13,253 bases of DNA, taken from contig JAUWHC010000029.1 in NCBI GenBank assembly GCA_030606095.1, positions 1-13,253 on the forward strand, written 5' to 3'. Positions 6,503 to 12,887 of this stretch are shown here, one piece after another. Source of the stretch: Promethearchaeota archaeon (GTDB taxonomy: Archaea; Asgardarchaeota; Lokiarchaeia; Sigyniarchaeales; SOKP01). The notes under the pieces were generated by a model that made no database searches, was not told the DNA's origin, and worked only from the letters and a program-made list of their open reading frames with translations. The translations under genes were made by a program, and so were the position numbers. Numbering within the stretch: the first letter of the stretch is position 1; every line of letters starts with the position of its first letter.

Positions 6503-8125
6503 ATGAGTTATGATATAGCTATTAAGAATGGAAGGATTATTAATGGGGCGGGAAATCCCTGGTTTTACGGAGAAATTGGGATTAAGGATGGAAAAATTGC
6601 CAGAATAAGACCAAAAATTAACGAAGACGCTAAAAAAGTAATCGACGCTAGCGGAATGATAGTCTGTCCTGGATTTATAGATATCCACTCTCACACGGAT
6701 TATATCTTACCCGTTAGTAGGAGTCAAGAGTCCACTCTATGTCAAGGAGTTACTACTGCTGTTGTGGGCATGTGTGGGTCTGGAATGGCTCCCATTCCAG
6801 AAGGTAAGGAAGAGGAATTTAAAAAGAGGATGAGTACCTTGGATCCTGTTCTTGAACAATTTGAATACCCGTATCATACATTTAAAGAATATCTGAATTA
6901 CAACGAGCGGAAAAGAAATCCCGCCAATTTAATCTTTTTTGTAGGATATGAAAACTTGCGATGGGCGGGTGGTCAAGGAGGTGAAGATCGGTTCGCTACA
7001 CCTGAAGAGCTTGAAAATATGAATGATTATTTAAGAGAAGCAATGGAAGCGGGGGCATTTGGTATGAGTACGGGATTAATATATGCCCCTCAAGTGTTTG
7101 CTACTACAATTGAAATCATAGAATTAGCTAAAATCGTTGCTGAATATAACGGATTGTATTTTTCTCATATTCGTGGCGAAGGGGAGACTGTTATAAAAGC
7201 CGTAAAGGAAGCAATTGAGATAGTTGAGAAATCGGGTTGTGCTGGGGGCCAAATAGCACATCATAAAATCTCTGGTGAAAAATTTTGGGGCAGGAGCAAG
7301 GATACTATTCGCCTAATTGAAGAAGCAAATGAACGAGGTCTAAGTATTACTTGCGATCAATACCCTTATAATCGTGGGATGTCTGGCCTTGTAACAGCGC
7401 TCCCTCCTTGGGCACGTAAAGGAAGTCACGATGACATATTAGAACGCATAAAAGACCCTGAGATCCAAGAAAGAATAAAAAAGGATGTTGAAAAAGGCAT
7501 TGAGGGATGGGAAAACTGGATCCGCGACGAAGGTATGAAAAACTTGTATATCGCAACAGTTAATTCTGATAAATGGAAAGATGTTGTCGGTAAAAATTTA
7601 ACAGAAATCACTCAGATTAAAGGAAAATTTGATGATTGGGAAACCTACTTTCAATTACTAATCGATAATGAGTTAGGTGTAATGATAACGATTGAAAGCA
7701 TGGGTGAAGAAGATATTCGCAGAATTATGACTAGCCGCTATCAAATGGTAGGCACAGACGGATTTGGAATTCCTGCCTCCTTTAGTGCGGGAGCATACCA
7801 CCCTCGATGTTTTGGGACGTACCCCCGAGTTCTTGGTAAGTATGTGAGAGAAGAAAAAATTATAACTTTAGAACAAGCTATTCGTAAAATGACATCCTTT
7901 CCAGCTCAAAGACTCAGACTTCAAGATAGAGGACTTGTTCTAGAAGGGAATTGGGCTGACATAGTAATCTTTAATCCCGACAGAATTATTGATAAAGGAA
8001 CTTATGAGCAACCCTACCAGCTTCCTGAAGGAATCCCACATGTTATTGTCAATGGTGTGATCGTCGTCCAAAACGGAAAAAAGAATAAAAAATCACCAGG
8101 AATTGTGATAAGACGTCCCACTTAA
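6503..8125 (+). CDS. N-acyl-D-amino-acid deacylase (D-aminoacylase family amidohydrolase)
   Basis: From the ATG at 6503 this is 540 residues, the usual family length. It would hydrolyse N-acyl-D-amino acids to D-amino acid and carboxylate in the cytosol. The order of motifs is complete: IKNGRIINGAGNPW (7-20), the metal pair in GFIDIHSHTD (H62, H64), C91 in VGMCGSG as the metal-bridging cysteine, SHIRGEGE (H222), QIAHHK (H253/H254), and MVGTDGFG with the catalytic-type D419. HPRCFGTYPRVLGKYV (about 433-448) and the closing DRGLVLEGNWADIVIFNP are also family-typical. Which acyl-amino acid it acts on cannot be told. The upstream TTG at 6497 would add two residues only. Its neighbours are rubredoxin genes, with no clear pathway link; the symporter 2.1 kb downstream might import substrates but is not adjacent. 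No missing active-site residue was seen. Confidence 0.9.
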   Translation: MSYDIAIKNGRIINGAGNPWFYGEIGIKDGKIARIRPKINEDAKKVIDASGMIVCPGFIDIHSHTDYILPVSRSQESTLCQGVTTAVVGMCGSGMAPIPEGKEEEFKKRMSTLDPVLEQFEYPYHTFKEYLNYNERKRNPANLIFFVGYENLRWAGGQGGEDRFATPEELENMNDYLREAMEAGAFGMSTGLIYAPQVFATTIEIIELAKIVAEYNGLYFSHIRGEGETVIKAVKEAIEIVEKSGCAGGQIAHHKISGEKFWGRSKDTIRLIEEANERGLSITCDQYPYNRGMSGLVTALPPWARKGSHDDILERIKDPEIQERIKKDVEKGIEGWENWIRDEGMKNLYIATVNSDKWKDVVGKNLTEITQIKGKFDDWETYFQLLIDNELGVMITIESMGEEDIRRIMTSRYQMVGTDGFGIPASFSAGAYHPRCFGTYPRVLGKYVREEKIITLEQAIRKMTSFPAQRLRLQDRGLVLEGNWADIVIFNPDRIIDKGTYEQPYQLPEGIPHVIVNGVIVVQNGKKNKKSPGIVIRRPT

Positions 8126-8129
8126 AATA

Positions 8130-8173
8130 TATGGAAAAAAATGATTCATTAAAATTTTTTTCTCTCTTCCATA
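8130..8173 (+). terminator. Hairpin and T-run after the D-aminoacylase gene
   Basis: TATGGAA at 8130-8136 pairs with TTCCATA at 8167-8173, and an inner A-rich arm faces a T-rich arm (about 8135-8142 with 8154-8161). The structure begins four bases after the stop codon and includes a T7 run, so it may stop transcription or shape the 3' end. Confidence 0.4.
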
Positions 8174-8258
8174 AAAACTGTTTATACTTAATCAACATCA
8201 ATCTTTATACTCAAAGGCTATGATTTAATTAGTTTTATTTATAAAATATTAAATTAAT

Positions 8259-8270
8259 ATTTATATATTC
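8259..8270 (+). promoter_or_regulatory. TATA-like element for the free rubredoxin gene
   Basis: atatttatatat lies about 60 bases before the GTG start at 8325, which predicts a transcript with a leader of about 30-35 bases rather than a leaderless one. No clear Shine-Dalgarno sequence was found in that leader. Confidence 0.35.
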
Positions 8271-8324
8271 AATTAACACATCCATAGATTATCAAAAATC
8301 AAAAAAAAATAATGGTTGTTTATT

Positions 8325-8465
8325 GTGGCTAAATGGGAATGTAGCGCATGTGGTTGGGTTTACGATGAGGAGAAGGAAGGAACTAAATTTGAAGACTTAC
8401 CCGATGATTATGTTTGTCCAGTCTGCGGTGTAGACAAATCTTTCTTTACGAAAATATCCGATTAG
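8325..8465 (+). CDS. Rubredoxin (46 residues, GTG start)
   Basis: GTG at 8325 opens a frame of 46 codons ending at the TAG at 8463-8465. The protein is a clear rubredoxin, a small cytosolic electron carrier with one iron held by four cysteines: C6-S-A-C9-G-W with VYD, then FEDLPDDYVCP and C31-P-V-C34-G-V-D-K. It lacks about eight residues of the central loop (22 residues from C9 to C31), like the short rubredoxin of Desulfovibrio desulfuricans. Starting at GTG gives the typical opening (M)AKWECSAC; an in-frame TTG at 8316 is possible and TAA at 8310 closes the frame upstream. It lies 245 bases before the acyl-CoA dehydrogenase-rubredoxin fusion and is followed by T-runs, so it may be a separate transcript. 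Likely partners are the fused reductase upstream and the fused dehydrogenase downstream. Confidence 0.9.
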   Translation: MAKWECSACGWVYDEEKEGTKFEDLPDDYVCPVCGVDKSFFTKISD

Positions 8466-8480
8466 TTCATTTTAATAATA

Positions 8481-8501
8481 TTTTTTATTTTTTTTATTTT
8501 T
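8481..8501 (+). terminator. Poly-T terminator after the free rubredoxin
   Basis: Runs of six, eight and five T separated by single A begin 16 bases after the rubredoxin stop codon. No strong hairpin precedes them, as is usual for archaeal T-run terminators. Confidence 0.45.
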
Positions 8502-8618
8502 CTCTAGCAATTTGCTCTTTTTAGTCTCAAATCTTCTAATTAATTTATAAGATAAAGAAATTAAATTTATTAAAAACAAAAAGAAAAATATCTTAAATAA
8601 CAATAATTAATCCTTTGA

Positions 8619-8693
8619 ATTAAATTCGTTCCTAAACCAGAGAATTTAGATTTTAAAGAAATTATTGATAAATTAATAGAAAAAATGAAATAA
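8619..8693 (+). other. Short open stretch before the acyl-CoA dehydrogenase, possible gene remnant
   Basis: Between a TGA at 8616 and a TAA at 8691 the frame reads IKFVPKPENLDFKEIIDKLI followed by EKMK. It looks like a normal protein C-terminus but has no plausible start codon. It may be the tail of a decayed gene or chance coding-like sequence. The rest of the 245-base gap (8466-8710) holds only T-runs and AT-rich sequence. Confidence 0.25.
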
Positions 8694-8710
8694 AATTAGA
8701 GGTAAAAGAA

Positions 8711-10117
8711 ATGGATTTTAATTTAACAGACACACAAAAAGCTTTACAAAAAAAAGCCAGAGAATTTGCCATCAAAGAAGTTCTACCTGTTTCGTTCAGT
8801 TATGACGAGCATGAAATTATGCCTATGGATGTTATTAAAAAAGCCTGGAAGGCAGGACTAACAAATCTGGGAGTACCCAAAGAATACGGTGGACAAGGTT
8901 ATGGTTTAATGGAAGCCGTAATAGTTGTCGAAGAAATCGCGGCAGCGTGCCCGGGGACCGCAACTTCGATATTTGACAACGATCTCGGCGCGGGACCAAT
9001 CGTAATTGGAGGGAACGAAGAGCAAAAGAATAGAGTATTGAAGGATATAACAGAAAACTTTAAATTAATCGCATTTGCCACTTCAGAGCCAGGTATGGGG
9101 AGCGATGTAGCTGGAATGCAATGTCGCGCTGAAAAGGCAGAGAACGGTGGATACATTTTAAACGGTACAAAGTATTGGATCACTAACGCAGGGTATTCTG
9201 ATTACATTTCTGTTTTTGCTACTGTGGATCCGGAGAAAAAACATCGCGGCATAGCAGCTTTCATCGTGCCAAACGATTACGAAGGCGTGAAAACGGGCCC
9301 TCATATTCCTAAATTGGGACAAAGGGCATCTAACACTTGTTCTGTTGTATTGAAAGATGTAAGGATACCTAAAGAAAATGTTTTGGCAAAACCCGGTAGA
9401 GGATTTCTGTTAGCCATGCAAACCTTTCAAAACACTAGACCTGCCGTCGCGGCTTTTGCGATAGGATGCGCAAGATCGGCAATGGAATACTCGATCGATT
9501 ACTCTCAGAAGAGAAAAACTTTCGGTAGGCCAATAGGAAATTACCAAGGTATTCAATTTAAATTAGCAGAAATGTATAAAGACATTGAAGCTGCGCGTCT
9601 TTTAACTTATAAAGCAGCTTGGGAAGGCGATCAAGGTTTAGATAGCAATCTAACATCTTCCATGGCCAAAGCGTTTGCTTCAGATGTTGGAATGAATGTA
9701 ACTACTGAGGCTATTCAAGTTTTTGGAGGATACGGATATATTAGAACCTTTCCAGTCGAAAAACTGTTTAGAGACGCTAAATTATACCAAATTTACGAAG
9801 GTACTTCGGAAATTCAGAGAATAGTAATTGCAAGGTTCATTATGAAGAAATATCAACACGCAATGCCTAATTTGTTTGAAATTCCGCGAGTGGAAATACA
9901 AGTAGAAAAAAAATCTGAAAAAGTTATCGCTAAAGTAGAAAAATCCAGCGCCGAATTGGGAGGAAAGTGGAAGTGTTTAATATGTGCATATATTTACGAT
10001 CCAGTTAACGGCGATCCCGATAGTGGAATAGCACCTGGAACTCCTTTTGAGGATATCCCGGATGATTGGTTTTGTCCGGTATGCGGAAGCGATAAATCTA
10101 ACTTTGCGAAAATCTAA
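8711..10117 (+). CDS. Acyl-CoA dehydrogenase with fused C-terminal rubredoxin domain
   Basis: Residues 1 to about 383 are a complete acyl-CoA dehydrogenase of the short-chain/butyryl type: FATSEPGMGSD (122-132) and WITNA (156-160) bind FAD, RKTFGRPIGNYQ (268-279) and QVFGGYGY (336-343) are the family signatures, and IYEGTSEIQR (361-370) carries the likely catalytic base E363. A charged linker (about 384-416, rich in K, E and V) leads to a full-length rubredoxin domain (418-468) with C422-x2-C425 and C455-x2-C458 and the normal GDPDSGIAPGTPFEDIP loop. The enzyme would interconvert acyl-CoA and enoyl-CoA with FAD, and the attached iron site suggests direct transfer to rubredoxin rather than only to electron-transferring flavoprotein. 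AGAGGT at 8698-8703 precedes the ATG by seven bases. Chain length and direction cannot be told. No Etf gene is in the window. Confidence 0.93.
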   Translation: MDFNLTDTQKALQKKAREFAIKEVLPVSFSYDEHEIMPMDVIKKAWKAGLTNLGVPKEYGGQGYGLMEAVIVVEEIAAACPGTATSIFDNDLGAGPIVIGGNEEQKNRVLKDITENFKLIAFATSEPGMGSDVAGMQCRAEKAENGGYILNGTKYWITNAGYSDYISVFATVDPEKKHRGIAAFIVPNDYEGVKTGPHIPKLGQRASNTCSVVLKDVRIPKENVLAKPGRGFLLAMQTFQNTRPAVAAFAIGCARSAMEYSIDYSQKRKTFGRPIGNYQGIQFKLAEMYKDIEAARLLTYKAAWEGDQGLDSNLTSSMAKAFASDVGMNVTTEAIQVFGGYGYIRTFPVEKLFRDAKLYQIYEGTSEIQRIVIARFIMKKYQHAMPNLFEIPRVEIQVEKKSEKVIAKVEKSSAELGGKWKCLICAYIYDPVNGDPDSGIAPGTPFEDIPDDWFCPVCGSDKSNFAKI

Positions 10118-10125
10118 AAAAATAG

Positions 10126-10148
10126 TTTTTTATTTTACTTATTTTTTT
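10126..10148 (+). terminator. Poly-T terminator after the acyl-CoA dehydrogenase fusion
   Basis: T-runs of six (10126-10131), four and seven (10142-10148) begin nine bases after the stop codon and separate this gene from the symporter 120 bases downstream. Confidence 0.45.
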
Positions 10149-10237
10149 ATTTATACTTTTACAAAATATTGAAAAATCCTAGACTACTTTCTGAACTATC
10201 GCTTTTTATGATTCTTAAGTTAAATTAGGTTTATAAT

Positions 10238-11734
10238 ATGCCCGATAACGACACTGAAATTGCTACGCATTTAGAAAATCTTAGTTCGGAAATAGTACCT
10301 TTGAAAGAGAGATTATCCTATGGTTTTGCTCAAATGCCTGGTGCTTTCTATGCGGGAGTCATGGGTGTAATCCAATCCTTCTATTTCGCATGGATGGGAT
10401 TATTAAACATATGGATTTTTATTGCACAGATCATATATGCGGTTTGGAATGTTATAAACGATCCGATTTTTGGTAATGCAATTGGAAATACACGTTATTA
10501 TAATAAAAAAAGAGGAGAAGTTCAAAGATATATTCCTTATATTAAATTTGGTGCTCCGCTTTTTAGTTTATGCTTCGCATTGGTATTTTTTCCACCAGAT
10601 GCTTGGAGAGGGCAAACCTCTAATCTTACCATTCAGATTTGGCTCTTCATATGGTATCTTGTAAGTCAACTTGCATACGATACTTTATTTACGCTTGTGT
10701 TAATCGCTCGTGTAGCATTACTCCCCCAAATGACGCTAAATCAACGAGAAAGAGAAAAAATTCAGCTAATGAGCACTGCTTTTATGTTACCCGCAATTGT
10801 AATTGGCTTCATTGTTCCCGTTATGTACTTAGCAAATCCAACCACAGCAACCATTGCCCAATTTCAATTGCTTGTAATAATTATCGCTATTTTTGGTGTA
10901 TTTCCTTACCTAATATTATCAAAATATGTTCACGAGCATAGTGAATATATCCCCGAAAAAAAAACTCCTCTTTTAAAATCGATAAAACTTGCCTTCAAAA
11001 ACCCTTCCTTTAGAGTATATGTAATATTTGACGGAGTTTCAGTACTATTATTGAATATGATAATGGTAAGCCTACCTTTCTACTTAACTTGGGTCCTAAC
11101 ACCAATGGAAGGATTTGATATGCTTCTTTTCTGGATTGGACCAATAATCTGCTTGCTTATTTCAATTCCAATTATTCTGAAAATCGCCGCAAAAATATCA
11201 ACAAAAGCGTCAATAACATATTACTTTGGAGTTTTAGTTATAGGGTTTTTCTTTAGCTTTTTTGCCGGGCTTTCAGGCAACTGGGTCCTTGTTTCAATTG
11301 GGTTTTCAATATTTATGCTAGGCTTTGCGGGAGACTTTATTCAACATAATCCAATGCGAGCTGACACGATTGACTATGATTACTGGAAAATTTCAGGAGA
11401 AAGGAGAGAGGCCCTTTATGCGGGCGTAGGCCCATTACTTAGCAAACCTATGATTAGTGTTGCTTTAGCGGTTCCAACGGCATTAATGACTGTTTTTGGT
11501 TTGATATATGTGGATGCGGTAGGTGGTTTAGTAGCAACTCAAGGTATGGCTTCGGCTTCTTTAGGCGTTAACATTAGTATGACTTTCATACCTGGAATTG
11601 CATGTCTAATCGGCTTAATAGTATGGGTAAAATTTTATCCTTTAACTGGAGAGGTTGTAGAAGAGATGAAAAAAGAAGTCCGCATTATGCACGAACAAAA
11701 AAGAAAGGATTACGAAGAGAGTCGTCCCGCATAG
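10238..11734 (+). CDS. GPH-family (MelB-like) sugar:cation symporter
   Basis: This 498-residue integral membrane protein has about twelve hydrophobic segments and the hallmarks of the glycoside-pentoside-hexuronide:cation symporters of the major facilitator superfamily. Helix II reads VWNVINDPIFGNAIGNTRYY (69-88), matching the MelB WDAINDPxxGxxxxxTR segment, and the later loop MTLNQREREKIQL matches the MelB ITLDKREREQL region. In MelB two aspartates of helix II (D55 and D59) bind the coupling cation; here the first is N71 and only D75 is kept, so ion coupling may differ. The soluble N-terminus (about 22 residues) and C-terminus (MKKEVRIMHEQKRKDYEE) are polar. Substrate cannot be named. AGGT about seven bases before the ATG is a weak ribosome-binding site. 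Neighbours are a convergent seven-helix protein and the dehydrogenase fusion, with no sugar-catabolic gene in view. Confidence 0.85.
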   Translation: MPDNDTEIATHLENLSSEIVPLKERLSYGFAQMPGAFYAGVMGVIQSFYFAWMGLLNIWIFIAQIIYAVWNVINDPIFGNAIGNTRYYNKKRGEVQRYIPYIKFGAPLFSLCFALVFFPPDAWRGQTSNLTIQIWLFIWYLVSQLAYDTLFTLVLIARVALLPQMTLNQREREKIQLMSTAFMLPAIVIGFIVPVMYLANPTTATIAQFQLLVIIIAIFGVFPYLILSKYVHEHSEYIPEKKTPLLKSIKLAFKNPSFRVYVIFDGVSVLLLNMIMVSLPFYLTWVLTPMEGFDMLLFWIGPIICLLISIPIILKIAAKISTKASITYYFGVLVIGFFFSFFAGLSGNWVLVSIGFSIFMLGFAGDFIQHNPMRADTIDYDYWKISGERREALYAGVGPLLSKPMISVALAVPTALMTVFGLIYVDAVGGLVATQGMASASLGVNISMTFIPGIACLIGLIVWVKFYPLTGEVVEEMKKEVRIMHEQKRKDYEESRPA

Positions 11735-11772
11735 ATTTGCAAGACAAAAATAAATACTTGAATACTAAAATT

Positions 11773-11782
11773 AAAAAAAAAA
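11773..11782 (-). terminator. Poly-T terminator after the seven-helix membrane protein
   Basis: Ten T on the minus strand lie 14 bases beyond the stop codon, in the short gap between convergent genes. Confidence 0.4.
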
Positions 11783-11795
11783 TGATGGATAATAA

Positions 11796-12470
11796 TTAAA
11801 CTCTTACCTGTGAAAATGTAAATATTATTACTCCAAAAATCATAATTACAGCAGTAATTTCAAGTATTAAAGGTATTATAGGATATGCTAAACCTATAAA
11901 CATTTCAGAATCTAGTATTTGAGCAGCAAAAATCATAAGAGATCCTAAAAACAATCCTATTGCGCTTTTTCGTAATGCTCCTGTTGATTTAATACCCATA
12001 ATTAAATATAATATAAGTATTGCTCCAGCACTAAATGGTAATAAGATAAACCCTATCGTTAGCGTAATTTCTCTGCTTATTACCCCTATCAATGATATTA
12101 AAGAGATGATAAAAGCAATTATTGTTATTATTAAGAATATTTTTTTTGTTGATTTTACAACGTGAGTCTCTAAAACGTAAAGTATAGAAATCAAAGATAT
12201 GTTTTGTGTGATATACCCTAGATTTGTAAAGAAATCATAATTATCCGGGTTATATACAGCAACTACATAAAATATACGAGTAAGACCAAAAAGTATATAA
12301 AATATACCGTATGCAAAATACATTAATTTAGGACTTCTTCCTTCAATTTTAATGGCTTTTATTATAAGTATAATTGTGCTTAAAAACATTAATCCGGTAG
12401 CCACAAACCAAAGCATCAATGATATTCCGGCATAATAACCGCTTGGATAATCTGGCATTTGAAATATCAA
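11796..12470 (-). CDS. Seven-transmembrane-helix membrane protein, unknown function
   Basis: This 224-residue protein is almost all membrane. Hydrophobic segments lie at about 14-40, 49-73, 82-102, 110-131, 134-159, 166-186 and 197-221, giving seven helices with an outside N-terminus by charge (KAIKIEGRSPK and VVKSTKK loops inside). The layout resembles the seven-helix sensor regions of archaeal histidine kinases, but no kinase or other signalling domain follows, and no retinal-binding lysine in a microbial-rhodopsin helix G context is seen. The start is a TTG at 12470, chosen because GGAGATGAT lies five bases upstream and a TAA closes the frame just before; an ATG at 12458 would shorten it by four residues. 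It is convergent with the symporter and preceded by a long non-coding gap. Existence is fairly sure, function not known. Confidence 0.7.
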   Translation of the reverse strand: MIFQMPDYPSGYYAGISLMLWFVATGLMFLSTIILIIKAIKIEGRSPKLMYFAYGIFYILFGLTRIFYVVAVYNPDNYDFFTNLGYITQNISLISILYVLETHVVKSTKKIFLIITIIAFIISLISLIGVISREITLTIGFILLPFSAGAILILYLIMGIKSTGALRKSAIGLFLGSLMIFAAQILDSEMFIGLAYPIIPLILEITAVIMIFGVIIFTFSQVRV

Positions 12471-12475
12471 TTAAA

Positions 12476-12484
12476 ATCATCTCC
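12476..12484 (-). promoter_or_regulatory. Shine-Dalgarno site supporting a TTG start
   Basis: Minus-strand GGAGATGAT matches GGAGGTGAT at eight of nine positions, five bases before the TTG at 12468-12470. It decides the start of the seven-helix protein in favour of TTG. The ATG embedded in this site is in another frame. Confidence 0.5.
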
Positions 12485-12887
12485 AATTTATTTTTGTGAT
12501 TAATATAATTTGTTTTTAAAATTTAAAAATGTTTATAATATTTAGTTTAGATTTATTATTTTAATTATCCTTAATTGTAAATTTGGAAGGAAATTTTAAA
12601 TTTATATAATATTAATGTTGACTTTAATTATCACAAAATATAGGGGATTTTTGATTCAGCTAAGAAAATCATAAATATTCAGATCTTTATTGCAATTCCA
12701 GCATATTCTTTTTTTAAATATTTTTCTACTTTAATTAATTCCCTTAATTTTTGAATTATATCCCTTAAACCAGCATTATTTAATTTCTTGAAGAACATTA
12801 ACATATCTCCGTTAAAGTCTTAAATCTAAATATAATAGATTAGTACCATTCAGTGCTTTTATAATAATCTCTTAAAAGAGTTAAGAA
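12485..12887. other. Long AT-rich gap with one possible small gene
   Basis: About 400 bases separate the seven-helix protein from the phosphatase. Apart from the small reading frame at 12679-12798 the sequence is AT-rich with no RNA gene, repeat or other convincing frame. A TATA-like tttatataatatt at about 12600-12612 faces the plus strand but leads only into a 19-codon frame, which I do not call a gene. Confidence 0.5.
12679..12798 (-). CDS. Possible small basic helical protein (39 residues)
   Basis: A minus-strand frame from the ATG at 12796-12798 to the TGA at 12679-12681 encodes 39 residues: a basic start MFFKKLNNAG, then an amphipathic helical stretch LRDIIQKLRELIKVEKYLKK and the end EYAGIAIKI. 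GGAGAT at 12805-12810 lies six bases before this ATG, a good Shine-Dalgarno position; an ATG at 12802-12804 in the same frame would sit directly against it and is less likely. It lies 89 bases after the phosphatase on the same strand, so the two could share a transcript. I do not recognise a family. In such AT-rich sequence a frame this short could be chance or the remnant of a longer gene; the ribosome-binding site and regular charge pattern are the reasons for listing it. Confidence 0.4.
   Translation of the reverse strand: MFFKKLNNAGLRDIIQKLRELIKVEKYLKKEYAGIAIKI

Noticed and set aside
6374..6694. Minus-strand frame of 106 codons across the start of the deacylase
   Set aside because: It overlaps the free rubredoxin-like gene and the conserved N-terminus of the deacylase, and its translation has no recognisable pattern.
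8312..8332. Six-codon ATG frame (MVVYCG) overlapping the rubredoxin GTG start
   Set aside because: It could be a translational leader, but it is too short to separate from chance and has no ribosome-binding site.
11602..11799. Plus-strand frame of 65 codons over the end of the symporter
   Set aside because: Shadow of the symporter's C-terminal coding sequence in another frame; the rest is AT-rich intergenic DNA.
11796..12470. Microbial rhodopsin
   Set aside because: Seven helices are present, but the last helix lacks a lysine in the retinal-binding position and no rhodopsin signature residues were seen.
12614..12673. Nineteen-codon plus-strand frame after a TATA-like element
   Set aside because: Too short, not spaced for a leaderless start, and without a ribosome-binding site or recognisable product.
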